From the NCBI GenBank assembly GCA_963840545.1, contig CAWIZE010000014.1, positions 1 to 64,000 on the forward strand: a stretch of 64,000 nt of DNA, given 5' to 3'. Every line of letters begins with the position of its first letter. Position 1 is the stretch's first letter. Position numbers and translations under genes: made by a program. The notes beneath the pieces are model-generated. The model did not search any database, was not told the DNA's origin, and was given only the letters and a program-made list of their open reading frames with translations. The DNA is from JAKAWQ01 sp963840545 (lineage in GTDB: Bacteria > Pseudomonadota > Alphaproteobacteria > Acetobacterales > Acetobacteraceae). Shown one piece after another: positions 25,721 through 34,558 of the stretch.

Positions 25721-26814
25721 TGAATTCGGCCGCGGCGCGCGGGATCGGATTCGAGAAGGTAACGGTCGCCTACAAGGGCAGCGTCGTCCTCGCCGACCTC
25801 ACCCTCGCCGTGCGGCCGGGCGAGGTCCTGGCGCTGATCGGCCCGTCCGGCTCGGGGAAAACAACGGCGCTGCGCGCCGTCGCCGGCTTCGTCCGCCCGG
25901 TTGCCGGGCGCGTCAGCGTCGGCGGGCGCGACGTGACCGACCTGCCGCCGCACGCCCGCGGGATCGGCATGGTGGTGCAGAACTACGCGCTCTTTCCCCA
26001 TATGCGGGTGGCGGAGAACGTCGCCTTCGGCCTCCGCGCGCGCCACGCGCCCGCGGCCGATGTGCAGCGCGAGGTCGCCGCATGCCTCGCCATGGTCGGC
26101 ATGGCCGATTTCGCCCGGCGCTATCCGCGCGAGCTTTCCGGCGGCCAGCAGCAGCGCGTCGCGATCGCGCGCGCGCTCGCCATCCGGCCCGACGTGCTGC
26201 TGCTCGACGAGCCGCTCTCGGCGCTCGACGCGCAGATCCGTCTCGCGATGCTCGAGGAGCTGGCCCGTCTGCACCGCAGCCTGCCCGCGCTCACCGTCCT
26301 CTACGTCACGCACGACCAGGCCGAGGCGCTGACGCTCGCCGATCGGATCGGCATCCTGCGGGGCGGCCGGCTGATCGCGCTCGGCCCCGCGCGCGCGCTC
26401 TACCGCAGGCCGCCGAACGGGTTCGCCGCCCGGTTCCTCGGCGCGGCCAACCTGCTCCCCGTGATCGTCGAAAATCCTGCCGCGGAAGGCGATGTTTGCG
26501 AGGTGCTGTGCGGCGCCACCCGGCTGCGCGCGGTGCGCCCCGAAGGCGCCGCGCCGGGCGAGCGGCGCCTGCTCTGCGTCCGCCCGCACGACCTCACCTT
26601 CACCCCGCGCGAGCCGGGCGCGAATGTTCTCCCCGCGCGCGTCCGGGAGGTGCGGTGGCGGGGCGAGCGGCACGACCTCACGCTCGAGGCCGAGGGGCGG
26701 ATGCTGCGCCTGGCCTCGGTTCCGCTGCGCGCGCCGCCCGAGCCCGGAACCCTCATCCCGGTGCATTTTTCGCCCGACGACGCAACGCTCTTGCCGGAAG
26801 ACGGCGATGGCTGA
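25720..26814 (+). CDS. Phosphonate-type ABC transporter, ATP-binding protein
   Basis: A 364-residue ABC ATPase with a C-terminal TOBE-like regulatory domain. Walker A is GPSGSGKTTALRAV, the signature is LSGGQQQRVAIARALA, and Walker B is VLLLDEPLSALDAQ followed by the H-loop in YVTHDQAEAL. It energises the importer formed with the two permeases that follow. Its start overlaps the binding-protein stop by one base, and its end overlaps the first permease by eight bases, so the four genes form one translational unit. Confidence 0.93.
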   Translation: MNSAAARGIGFEKVTVAYKGSVVLADLTLAVRPGEVLALIGPSGSGKTTALRAVAGFVRPVAGRVSVGGRDVTDLPPHARGIGMVVQNYALFPHMRVAENVAFGLRARHAPAADVQREVAACLAMVGMADFARRYPRELSGGQQQRVAIARALAIRPDVLLLDEPLSALDAQIRLAMLEELARLHRSLPALTVLYVTHDQAEALTLADRIGILRGGRLIALGPARALYRRPPNGFAARFLGAANLLPVIVENPAAEGDVCEVLCGATRLRAVRPEGAAPGERRLLCVRPHDLTFTPREPGANVLPARVREVRWRGERHDLTLEAEGRMLRLASVPLRAPPEPGTLIPVHFSPDDATLLPEDGDG

Positions 26815-27682
26815 GCTCGCGATCGCGCGGCCCGCGCCTGCAAGCATACCCACCGCTTCGCTCGCCATCGCCCCGCCGCTCGCCGTGCTCGGGATTCTTT
26901 TCTTTTATCCGTGCGCGCTCATCCTCGCCCGCTCGCTCGCCTCCGACCACGGCGCGCCATCCTTCGCAAATTACGGAGAAATCCTCGGCACATCGCTCTT
27001 CCGCAACGCGCTCTTTCACACCATCACGATCACCCTTGCCGCCACCGCTTTCTGCCTTGCCCTCGGCTTCGCGCTCTCCGCGGTGATCGCCTTCGTGCCC
27101 TTCCCGGGCGTGCGCGTGCTCGCGCGCATGATCGACACCTTCATCGCCCTGCCCACCTTCCTCGTGGCGCTGGCCTTCACCTTCATCTACGGCTCGGCGG
27201 GACTCCTGAACGGCGCGGCAATGGGCGCCTTCGGCCTCGCCCTGCCCCCGATCGATTTCCTCTATTCGCAATCGGGCGTCATCCTCGCCGAGGTCACGGT
27301 CTATACGCCGTTCGTGATGCGGCCCTTGCTCGCCGCCTTCTCGCTGATCGACCAGGCCGAGATCGAGGTCGCAAGCGGCCTCGGCGCCCGGCCATTCCGG
27401 ATCCTCCGCCAGATCATCCTGCCCGCCGCGCTGCCCGCCCTGATGGCCGGCGGCAGCCTCTGCCTCCTGCTCACCACCAACGAATTCGGCATCGTGCTCT
27501 TCATCGGCGCCAAGGGCGTCGAGACGCTGCCGCTCCTGATCTACGACAAGGCCATCCAGGAGTTCGATTATTCTGCCGCCTGCGTGCTCGCCGCCGTCAA
27601 CATCGCCCTCTCGCTCGGCTTCTACGCGCTCTATCGGGGCACGCTCGCCCGGCTCGGGAGGCGCGGTGCTGCTCTGGTCTAG
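26807..27682 (+). CDS. Phosphonate-type ABC transporter, permease 1 (PhnU-like)
   Basis: A 291-residue inner-membrane permease with six helices. The cytoplasmic EAA-like loop for ATPase contact is in IEVASGLGARPFRILRQII, followed by LPAALPALMAGGSLCLLL. FGIVLFIGAKGVETLPLLIY is typical of the PhnU/iron-type group. The start ATG lies eight bases inside the ATPase gene. The end overlaps permease 2 by 17 bases. Confidence 0.88.
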   Translation: MAELAIARPAPASIPTASLAIAPPLAVLGILFFYPCALILARSLASDHGAPSFANYGEILGTSLFRNALFHTITITLAATAFCLALGFALSAVIAFVPFPGVRVLARMIDTFIALPTFLVALAFTFIYGSAGLLNGAAMGAFGLALPPIDFLYSQSGVILAEVTVYTPFVMRPLLAAFSLIDQAEIEVASGLGARPFRILRQIILPAALPALMAGGSLCLLLTTNEFGIVLFIGAKGVETLPLLIYDKAIQEFDYSAACVLAAVNIALSLGFYALYRGTLARLGRRGAALV

Positions 27683-28463
27683 ACGGGGGCGGGCAGGCGC
27701 CTGGCTCCTCTTCGGCGTGCTCGCCGGCGTGGTCTATGGCCTGCCCGCCGCCGTCATCCTCTGCGCCAGCCTCGCCCGCGCCTGGAACGGCGTTCTCCCC
27801 TCCGGCCTCACCCTCGCCCATTACGCGCAAGCGGTCTCGGGCAGCTCCGGCGCGGCGCTCGCGGCGAGCCTCGTCACCGGCGCCGTCGCCAGCGCCTTGG
27901 CCGTGCTGAACGGCAGCGCCGCCGCGCTCGCGCTGCGCCACGTGGGCGGGCTGCCGCGCCGCGTCCTGGACGCGATCTTCTTCCTCCCGAGCGCGATGCC
28001 GTCGGTCTCGGTCGGGCTCGGGCTGCTCGTCGCCTTCAGCCGCCCGCCGATCCTCCTCAACGGGACGATCGCGATCGTCCTCGCCGCCCATTTCGTGCTG
28101 ATCTCGGCCTTCACCTTCGGCGCCATCTCGGCCGGGCTCGCCCGCATCGCGCCGGACTATGAGCAGGTCGCGGCGAGCCTCGGCGCGCGGCCCGCCTACC
28201 GCCTCCGGCGGGTCACGCTGCCGCTCGTGCTGCCCTATCTGATCGCCGCCTTCAGCCTCAGCTTCGCCCTCTCGATGGGCGAACTGGGCGCCACGGTGAT
28301 GGTCTATCCGCCCGGCTGGGTGACGATGCCGGTCGAGATCTTCGGGCTCAGCGACCGCGGCGACGTGTTCCACGCCGCGGCACTCACCATGCTGCTCGCG
28401 GCGAGCACGCTCGCCGCCCTTGCCGCGGTCTCGCTGGTCCCGGCCCGGAGCGCCGCCCGCTAA
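27666..28463 (+). CDS. Phosphonate-type ABC transporter, permease 2 (PhnV-like)
   Basis: A 265-residue second permease starting at a GTG inside the first permease gene. Helices are clear from LLFGVLAGVVYGLPAAVILC onward. The EAA-like loop is YEQVAASLGARPAYRLRRV followed by TLPLVLPYLIAAFSLSFALS. SMGELGATVMVYPPGWVTMPVEIF resembles PhnV proteins. It closes the importer operon, which converges on the PbfA gene with 48 bp between the stops. Confidence 0.88.
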   Translation: MLLWSRRGRAGAWLLFGVLAGVVYGLPAAVILCASLARAWNGVLPSGLTLAHYAQAVSGSSGAALAASLVTGAVASALAVLNGSAAALALRHVGGLPRRVLDAIFFLPSAMPSVSVGLGLLVAFSRPPILLNGTIAIVLAAHFVLISAFTFGAISAGLARIAPDYEQVAASLGARPAYRLRRVTLPLVLPYLIAAFSLSFALSMGELGATVMVYPPGWVTMPVEIFGLSDRGDVFHAAALTMLLAASTLAALAAVSLVPARSAAR

Positions 28464-28511
28464 CCCCAGCTTATATCGGCACCCGAAGGCATAAAAAAAT
28501 CTTTGAGGCCC

Positions 28512-29885
28512 TCAATCCCGGGGGCCGCGCTCGATCGCCGCCTCGAGGATCGCGAGCCCGCGCAGCAGCTCCGCCTCGGTGACGATCAGCGGCGGCGTCA
28601 GGGTGAGCACGTTGCCCATCGTCGTCTTGAAGGAGAGCCCGGCATCGAGGGCGCGGTAGAGCACCGTCTCGGCCAGCGCCGCGTCGGGCTGCTTGTCCGT
28701 GCGGCTCTGCACCAGCTCGATGCCGAGCAGCAGGCCCCGGCCGCGGACGTCGCCGATCGCGGGCAGCCGGCGCTTCATCTCCGTCATCCGTTCGAGCGCG
28801 ATCTCCCCGAGCCGCGCGGCACGGGCGACGAGCCCCTCGTCCTCGATGATCTCGATCGTGCTCAGCGCGGCGCGGGCGGTGATCGGGTTCTTCTCGTGCG
28901 TGTAATGGCCGAAGGCCCAGTCGCCCCCGACATCGAGCCCGGGCCGAGCGATCACCGCGGCGATCGGCAGCATCCCGCCGCCGAGCGCCTTGCCGAGCAC
29001 GATGATGTCCGGGACCACCCCATCATGCTCGCAGGCGAACATCCGCCCGGTGCGGCCGAGCCCGGTCGGGATCTCGTCGAAGATAAGGAGCGCGCCGTGG
29101 CGGTCGCACGCCGCGCGCACCGCCTGCCAATAGCCGGGCGGCGGCAGGTAAGGCACGGCGCGCGCCGGCTCGGCGATCACCGCCGCGACATCGCCCTCGC
29201 GGGCCAGCACATACTCCACCATCGCGGCGCAGGCGGTGCGGCAGCGTTCGAGGAACGGGCGCCCGTCCGCGTCCACCTCATGGCCGTAGGGGCAGCGATA
29301 GCAGGCGAAGGGCGCGACATGCTGGGCGCCGGCGACCAGCGGTGCCGCGGGCCCGGCGCGGAACAGCGCCTCGCCGGAGAGGCTGGCGGCGCCGATGCCC
29401 GCGCCATGGAAGGAATCCCAGAAGGAGAGGGTTTTCAGGCGCCCGGTGGCGGCGCGGGCGATCTTCACCGCCACCTCCACGGCGTCCGAGCCGCCGGTGG
29501 TGAAGAGCACCTTGGAAAGATTGCCCGGCGCGATCATGGCGAGCTTTTCCGCCAGGGCCACCGCCGGCTCGCAGGCATAGCGGCGCGGGGCAAACGGGAG
29601 AAAATCCATCTGTTCGGCGATCGCGCGCTTGAGGCGCGGATGGCCGTAGCCGATGTGATGGACGCTGTTGCCGTGGAAATCCATGTACCGCCGGCCGGCG
29701 GTGTCCTCGATCCAGATTCCCTCGGCCCGCGCGATCGCGTTGAGGCAGGGGGTGGAGACGGACTGGTGGAGGAAGGCGCGGGAATCGCGGGCGAGCAGCG
29801 CGCGCGCCGCCGGGTCGAGGGCGCCGGCCTGCCAGGCGGCGCGGCGGGAGGTGAGGTTGGTGTCGCCCTCGGATTGTGCTTCCAT
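28512..29885 (-). CDS. pbfA: PLP-dependent (R)-1-hydroxy-2-aminoethylphosphonate ammonia-lyase (PbfA-like)
   Basis: A 457-residue class III aminotransferase-fold enzyme. DSRAFLHQSVSTPCLNAI, YMDFHGNSVHHIGYGHPRLK and RYACEPAVALAEKLA match the PbfA group. The PLP lysine is in IIVLGKALGGGMLPIAAV, preceded by LIFDEIPTGLGRTG. PbfA removes ammonia from (R)-1-hydroxy-2-aminoethylphosphonate to give phosphonoacetaldehyde, which can then be oxidised to phosphonoacetate, the PhnA substrate. The phnA-importer neighbourhood supports the assignment over a generic aminotransferase. It is convergent with the importer and divergent from another class III aminotransferase gene. The ATG at 29885 (MEAQSEGDTN) gives normal length; the long upstream open frame is antisense shadow. 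Confidence 0.8.
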   Translation of the reverse strand: MEAQSEGDTNLTSRRAAWQAGALDPAARALLARDSRAFLHQSVSTPCLNAIARAEGIWIEDTAGRRYMDFHGNSVHHIGYGHPRLKRAIAEQMDFLPFAPRRYACEPAVALAEKLAMIAPGNLSKVLFTTGGSDAVEVAVKIARAATGRLKTLSFWDSFHGAGIGAASLSGEALFRAGPAAPLVAGAQHVAPFACYRCPYGHEVDADGRPFLERCRTACAAMVEYVLAREGDVAAVIAEPARAVPYLPPPGYWQAVRAACDRHGALLIFDEIPTGLGRTGRMFACEHDGVVPDIIVLGKALGGGMLPIAAVIARPGLDVGGDWAFGHYTHEKNPITARAALSTIEIIEDEGLVARAARLGEIALERMTEMKRRLPAIGDVRGRGLLLGIELVQSRTDKQPDAALAETVLYRALDAGLSFKTTMGNVLTLTPPLIVTEAELLRGLAILEAAIERGPRD

Positions 29886-30011
29886 GCCCGTCCTTAACCC
29901 GGCCGTGGCGCCGCGGCGAGCGCCCAGGGCCTTGCTTTGGCCCTCTTTCCGATGCTTTTTGGCGCGTGCTGTTGAGAGGGGCGGCTCGATGCAATGGCGG
30001 AAGGAGCGGCG

Positions 30012-31307
30012 ATGACCAGGATCTCGAACGAGCGCGAGCTTATGCTCAAGGAAGCGGCGCGCCGCGTGCTGCCCGCCGGCAGCTTCGGCAACACCGCGCT
30101 CGATGTCGTGATCGCTTCGGGAAAGGGCGGCCGCGTCTGGGACGTGAGCGGCAACGAGTATGTCGATTTCCTGCTCGGCTCGGGCCCGATGTTCCTCGGC
30201 CACGCCCACCCGGAGGTGCTCGAGGCGGTCGCCGCGCAGCTTCCCAAGGGCAGCACCTTCTTCGCCTTGAGCGAGCCCGGCATCCGCCTCGCCGAGGCGA
30301 TCGTCGAGGCCGTGCCCTGCGCCGAGAAGGTGCGCTTCGTCTCCAGCGGCACCGAGGCGGATGCCTACGCGATGCGGCTCGCCCGCGCCTTCCGCCGGCG
30401 CGACAAGATCCTCAAGTTCGAGGGCGGCTATCACGGCATGAGCGACTATTCGCTGATGAGCCTCGCCCCCAAGCGCCCGGGCAACTTCCCCCAGGCGGTG
30501 CCCGACTCGCCCGGCATCCCGGCCTCCGTGCGCGAGGAGATGCTGATCGCCCCGTTCAACGACGCCGCCCTCGCCCAGAGCCTGATCTTCGAGCATCGCG
30601 ACGAGCTTGCCGGCGTCATCGTCGAGCCGTTCCAGCGCCTGCTCCCGCCCCGGCCCGGCTTCCTCGAGGCGTTGCGCAAGATCACCGCCGAGCTCGGCAT
30701 CCCGCTGATCTTCGACGAGGTCGTGACCGGCTTCCGCTTCGCCTATGGCGGGGCGCAGGAATATTACGGCGTGACGCCCGATCTCTGCACCCTCGGCAAG
30801 ATCATCGGCGGCGGCTTCCCGCTCGCCGCGATCGCCGGGCGGGCCGACATCATGGCGCATTTCGACCGCGCCGCGGTCGGCGACGAGCGGTTTCTGATCC
30901 AGATCGGCACGCTCTCGGGCAATCCCGTGGCGGCCACCGCGGGCCTGGCCTCGCTTGCGATCCTCAGGCGCCCCGGCGCCTATGAGCGCGTCTTCGCCAC
31001 CGGCCGGGCGCTGATGGCGGGTTTTTCCGAAGCGATCGCGGCGGCCGGCGTGCCGGCGCAGGTGATCGGCGTGCCGCCGCTCTTCGATGTCGCGTTCCGC
31101 TCGGGCGAGATCGCCGATTATCGCGGCTGGCTCGCCCAGGACGCGGAGATGCAGAAGCGCTTCAACCGCGCGATGCTGGAGGCGGGGGTGCTCAAGGGCG
31201 AGAGCAAGTTCTACGTCTCGCTGGCGCATGATGCGGCCGATATGCGCCTCACGCTCGAGGCGTTCTCCCGCGCGATCGAGCAGGCGGCGGTGCGCGAGCC
31301 GGCCTGA
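30012..31307 (+). CDS. Class III aminotransferase, glutamate-1-semialdehyde aminomutase-like
   Basis: A 431-residue PLP enzyme. AARRVLPAGSFGNTALD, GNEYVDFLLGSGPMFLGHAH and VRFVSSGTEADAYAMRLARA are family motifs. LIFDEVVTGFRFAYGGAQ leads to the cofactor lysine in LGKIIGGGFPLAAIAG. It resembles the glutamate-1-semialdehyde 2,1-aminomutase group, but such paralogues often act on other amino compounds. It starts 126 bp from the PbfA gene, divergently, with GGAG six bases before the ATG. A link to phosphonate breakdown is possible because of position but not shown. True HemL is usually more conserved and located elsewhere. Confidence 0.85.
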   Translation: MTRISNERELMLKEAARRVLPAGSFGNTALDVVIASGKGGRVWDVSGNEYVDFLLGSGPMFLGHAHPEVLEAVAAQLPKGSTFFALSEPGIRLAEAIVEAVPCAEKVRFVSSGTEADAYAMRLARAFRRRDKILKFEGGYHGMSDYSLMSLAPKRPGNFPQAVPDSPGIPASVREEMLIAPFNDAALAQSLIFEHRDELAGVIVEPFQRLLPPRPGFLEALRKITAELGIPLIFDEVVTGFRFAYGGAQEYYGVTPDLCTLGKIIGGGFPLAAIAGRADIMAHFDRAAVGDERFLIQIGTLSGNPVAATAGLASLAILRRPGAYERVFATGRALMAGFSEAIAAAGVPAQVIGVPPLFDVAFRSGEIADYRGWLAQDAEMQKRFNRAMLEAGVLKGESKFYVSLAHDAADMRLTLEAFSRAIEQAAVREPA

Positions 31308-31343
31308 GAATCGTCGTGCCTCAGCCATCGCCGGAGGTCGGAT

Positions 31344-32180
31344 GTGGGTACGCTGCCGCTCGTGAGCTGCGTCATGCCGACCTACGGGCGGCCCGCCTTC
31401 GCCCTCCAGGCGGTGCGCTATTTCCTCCGCCAGGACTATCCCGAGCGCGAGCTGCTCATCCTCGATGACGGCCCCGAGGGGCTCGCCGCCCGCCTGCCCG
31501 CCGACGATCGCCTCCGCTATATCCGCCTGCCCCGCCTGCCGATCGGCGGCAAGCGCAATATCGGCTGCGCGCTCGCCCAGGGCGCGATCGTCGCCCAGTG
31601 GGACGACGATGACTGGTACAGCCCCGGCCGGCTCTCCGCGCAGGTGGCGCCGCTGCTCGCCGGCGAGGCCGACATCACCGGCATCCGCGGCACCACGGTC
31701 TTCGATCTCGAGCGCTGGCAGGCCTGGACCTGCACGAAGCGGCTGCACCGGCTGATGTACCGCCACGATGTCCACGGCGGCACCCTCGTCTATCTTCGCC
31801 GCCTCTGGGCGGAGCGTGCGCGCTATCCGAACCGCTCGCTCGCCGAGGACGCCCGCTTCCTCTCGCGCCTGATGCGCGCCGGCGCCCGCCTCGGCCGGGT
31901 CGAGGACAGGGGCCATTTCGTCTATATCCGCCACGGCGCCAACACCTGGTCGTTCCGCTCGGGCCGCTTCCTCGATCCGGGCGGCTGGCGGCGCGTCCCC
32001 GGCGTGCCGCTCCCGGCCGAGGACCGGCCCTTCTATGTGGCGCTCGCCGCCGCGGCGGCGGCGGACGCGGCCGCGCGCCGTGCCGAGCGCCGCGCCGCGG
32101 GAGGGGGCCCGCGCTTCTTCCGCCAGGCGATCAGCCGGATGATGGCGGTCGCGCCGGACCGCGCAGGATGGGGAGGATGA
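31344..32180 (+). CDS. Glycosyltransferase family 2 protein
   Basis: A 278-residue GT-A-fold enzyme. It begins LVSCVMPTYGRPAFALQAVRY, with a metal/sugar-nucleotide DxD region in AQWDDDDWYSPGRLSAQV. The ED motif for the acceptor base lies in SLAEDARFLSRLMRAGA. The GTG start follows GGAGG with six bases. The C-terminal 40 residues are alanine/arginine-rich and poorly defined. The downstream cytochrome start lies within a few bases of its stop, so the two genes are cotranscribed, although no functional tie is obvious. Acceptor and donor sugar unknown. Confidence 0.85.
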   Translation: MGTLPLVSCVMPTYGRPAFALQAVRYFLRQDYPERELLILDDGPEGLAARLPADDRLRYIRLPRLPIGGKRNIGCALAQGAIVAQWDDDDWYSPGRLSAQVAPLLAGEADITGIRGTTVFDLERWQAWTCTKRLHRLMYRHDVHGGTLVYLRRLWAERARYPNRSLAEDARFLSRLMRAGARLGRVEDRGHFVYIRHGANTWSFRSGRFLDPGGWRRVPGVPLPAEDRPFYVALAAAAAADAAARRAERRAAGGGPRFFRQAISRMMAVAPDRAGWGG

Positions 32181-32182
32181 CG

Positions 32183-32734
32183 ATGGTCGCGAGGCTGATG
32201 AGAGCGTGCCCGGCCCTTGCCGCGCTGGCCCTTCTTTGCATCTCTTTTCGCCCGGGCCTGGCGGCGAGCCCCGAGGTGGAGCGCGGGCAGTACCTCGTCT
32301 CGATCATAAGCTGCACCGATTGCCACACCCCCGGCGCCCTTCTCGGCCGCCCGGACATGACGCGGTTCCTCGGCGGCTCGGATGTCGGTTTCGCGATCCC
32401 GGGCCGCGGCGTATTCGTCGGCCCCAACCTGACGCCCGATCCCGCGACCGGGCTCGGGACATGGACCGAAGCGCAGATCGTCACCGCGCTGACCACGGGC
32501 GTGCGGCCCGACGGGCGGATCCTGGCCCCGATCATGCCCTGGCGGTCCTTCTCGCACCTCACCCCTTCGGACGCGCTGGCGATCGCCGCCTACCTGAAAA
32601 GCCTGCCGCCGGTGCGCCACAAGGTCGCCGGACCGTTCGGTCCGAAAGAGACGCCGACGGTCCCGGTGATGGCGGCCATTCCCGGCGCCGTCTATGCGGG
32701 GCTGCCGGCGCCCGGCGCTCCCCCGGCGCCGTAG
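32183..32734 (+). CDS. Exported c-type cytochrome, monohaem
   Basis: A 183-residue protein with a signal peptide (MRACPALAALALLCISF...GLAA) and one haem-binding CTDCH motif early in the mature part (YLVSIISCTDCHTPGALLG). A likely distal methionine is in LAPIMPWRSFSHLTPSDA, followed by IAAYLKSLPP, the usual end of small cytochrome c domains in dehydrogenase electron-transfer subunits. Of two close ATGs, the one at 32183 has the better spacing from GGGGAGG. The C-terminal proline/alanine tail has no clear function. It presumably carries electrons in the periplasm; its partner enzyme is not encoded nearby. Confidence 0.88.
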   Translation: MVARLMRACPALAALALLCISFRPGLAASPEVERGQYLVSIISCTDCHTPGALLGRPDMTRFLGGSDVGFAIPGRGVFVGPNLTPDPATGLGTWTEAQIVTALTTGVRPDGRILAPIMPWRSFSHLTPSDALAIAAYLKSLPPVRHKVAGPFGPKETPTVPVMAAIPGAVYAGLPAPGAPPAP

Positions 32735-32795
32735 AGGGCGTCGGCGAAGGCGCTTGGCGCGCGGTGTCGCATGAGGGAGTTTGCGGCAGATCTCG

Positions 32796-33503
32796 TCAGG
32801 CCGCCGCGCAGCACGCCGCCTCGCACGCCCGCGCGCCGAACCCCATCCGCTGCGCGAAGCGGCCGCGCGCCAGAACCGCCCGGTCCGCCTCTCCGAGATA
32901 GCGGTCCCAGGGTTTTTCCAACCAGGGTTTTTTCAACCAGGGTCTTTCCACCCATGGCTCTTCCTTCGGGCCGCCCGCCGCGGCCGAGAGCGCGACCCGC
33001 CGTCCGTCCCGTGTCTTGGAGGCATTGCGCGGCGCGTTGTTGACCGAGCGGTTGCCGGTGCGGTTCCGGATGATGCCGGGCTGGTCGAAGCCGGTGACCC
33101 GGACCATCACGAGCCGCGGGTTGAGCGCCGAGAGCGTTTCCCAGCCGAGGCCCCAGCCTTCCAGCGAGCCGGTGCGGAAATTCTCCACCAGGAGATCGGC
33201 CTCGGCCACCAGGCGCTTGAAGATCTCGGCATCGTCCGACTGCTTCAGGTCGAGCGCGATGCAGCGCTTGTTGCGCGCGGCGACCTTCCGCCACAGGCCA
33301 TGGCCATCCTTCCTCGAGCCCATGTTGCGCAGCGGATCGCCGCTCGGATGCTCGATCTTGATGATTTCGGCGCCGAAAACACAGAGCAGGGTCGCGACGA
33401 TCGGGCCGGCGAACAGCGTCGCGCAATCGATGACGCAGAGACCCGAGAGCGGCCCCCGGGCGTGATCCGGCGCGGCCTCGCCGGTTGCGTCAGGCATCGG
33501 CAT
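32796..33503 (-). pseudogene. Decayed CaiB-family CoA transferase (N-terminal half plus scrambled end)
   Basis: The first part is a normal class III CoA transferase start (GLCVIDCATLFAGPIVATLL, FGAEIIKIEHPSGDPLRNMG, LLVENFRTGSLEGWGLG). At RVTGFDQPG it jumps to NNAPRNASKTRDGRRVALSA, which corresponds to a site more than 100 residues later in the intact paralogue at 18155-19372. A 15-bp triplicated repeat (PWLKK/PWLEK) and an unrelated tail follow. The internal deletion removes the catalytic aspartate region, so the product cannot be active. Its start overlaps the stop of a likewise broken CitE-like gene. Confidence 0.82.
32907..32951. repeat. 15-bp tandem repeat, three copies, in the dead CoA-transferase gene
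   Basis: The ccagggtttttccaa-like unit occurs at 32907, 32922 and 32937, with one to three differences between copies. It encodes the repeated PWLxK segment on the minus strand. Confidence 0.9.
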
Positions 33504-33964
33504 CTCCCGAAGCCTGCGCCATGACGGCCCGCGCCTGGGCGATGAAGGGCGCGTCGATCATCACCCCGTCGCGCAGGAAGGCCCCGACGCCTTCGGCGAG
33601 CATCTCCTCCGCGGCGGCGAGGATGCGCCTTGCCCGCGCGATCTCCGCCTCGCTCGGCGCGAAGACTTCATTTGCGCCAGCGATCTGGCTCGGAGGGATG
33701 CAGCTCTTCCCGGCATAGCCGAGGCGGCGCGCGGCCTCGGCGCGGAACCCGGCCTGGTCGGCAATGTCGGTGAAGGCGCCGTCATAGGCCGGGATCGCCG
33801 TCTCCCCCGGCCTGCAGCCCGATGACGCGCTGCTCGGCCATCGCGATCTCGGCCGCGCAGCGCACGCCGCGGGGCGTCTCGATATTGGCGAGCACGCCGA
33901 TCGGGCGCCCGAGGCCGCGCGCGCTCGAGCGCGTCGCGCCCGGCACGAGGACCTTGCTGCGCAT
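33490..33964 (-). pseudogene. Decayed CitE-like (HpcH/HpaI) lyase remnant
   Basis: Two pieces of a CitE-like protein are readable in different frames. The upstream piece (33964 to about 33790) has GVLANIETPRGVRCAAEIAM and QRVIGLQAG. The downstream piece has AYDGAFTDIADQAGFRAEAA, YAGKSCIPPSQIAGANEVFA and SEAEIARARRILAAAEE, ending DADA. The N-terminal third, the metal-binding region and a segment between the pieces are missing. The stop overlaps the start of the equally broken CoA transferase, the same gene order as the intact pair at 17205-19372. Confidence 0.8.
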
Positions 33965-33970
33965 GGCGCC

Positions 33971-34558
33971 CTAGCGCCAGTGCTTCTGGTAGAAAGGCTC
34001 GGTTCCGGCCCGCATCAGCGCCCGGTCGGTCGAGAAGAAGTCAGCGTAGTGCAGGAGATAGGCCTCGAGCGTGCTGCCGTGGAACGGCGCGTTCGAGGCA
34101 TGCGTCGCGACCGTGGCGACGACGAGATCGGAAAAGCCGAGCTCGCGCAGCAGCATCGCGCCGACGACGCCGTGCGGCAGCGCGCGCGCCAGCGGCGAAT
34201 ACACGACCTTGTCGTCCTGCCAGAGATAGAGCAGCGGCTTGTCCACGTCGTGCAGGATCAGGATCGGCACGAAGATTTCGGGATCGACCCGTTCGCCCCA
34301 TTCCGCCTCGGCGCGGCGCGCGAGATCGAGCCCCGTGCGCGTCACCTCGTTGACGTGCCGGGCCAGCGGGAAATCCGGCGCCAGGGTCGAATAGGGCAGC
34401 TCGTCCAGCGTCGCGTGCGTGCTCGAGGTCCAGACGCTCGTCCAGGCGGTGACGATCCGCTCCCGCGTCGCCGCCGTGACGAGGTCGAGGCCGTGCAGCC
34501 ATTCCTCGACCGCTCTCCGCTTCTCCGGCCGCGCGCGTTCGATGGTGTAGAGGCTCAT
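33971..34558 (-). CDS. HD-domain protein
   Basis: A 195-residue protein with metal-dependent phosphohydrolase features. The first histidine is in LARHVNEVTRTGLDL, the HD pair is in VPILILHDVDKPLLYLWQ, and more histidines lie in RALPHGVVGAMLLREL and ATVATHASNAPFHG. The ATG at 34558 overlaps the last stop of the broken MFS gene by ATGA, so it was the second gene of that operon. It remains intact while the genes on both sides are decayed. The substrate is not predictable; HD proteins hydrolyse nucleotides and other phosphates. Confidence 0.78.
   Translation of the reverse strand: MSLYTIERARPEKRRAVEEWLHGLDLVTAATRERIVTAWTSVWTSSTHATLDELPYSTLAPDFPLARHVNEVTRTGLDLARRAEAEWGERVDPEIFVPILILHDVDKPLLYLWQDDKVVYSPLARALPHGVVGAMLLRELGFSDLVVATVATHASNAPFHGSTLEAYLLHYADFFSTDRALMRAGTEPFYQKHWR

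Noticed and set aside
28464..28511. T-rich spacer between the phosphonate permease and pbfA as a terminator
   Set aside because: An A7 run is present but no convincing stem precedes it on either strand.
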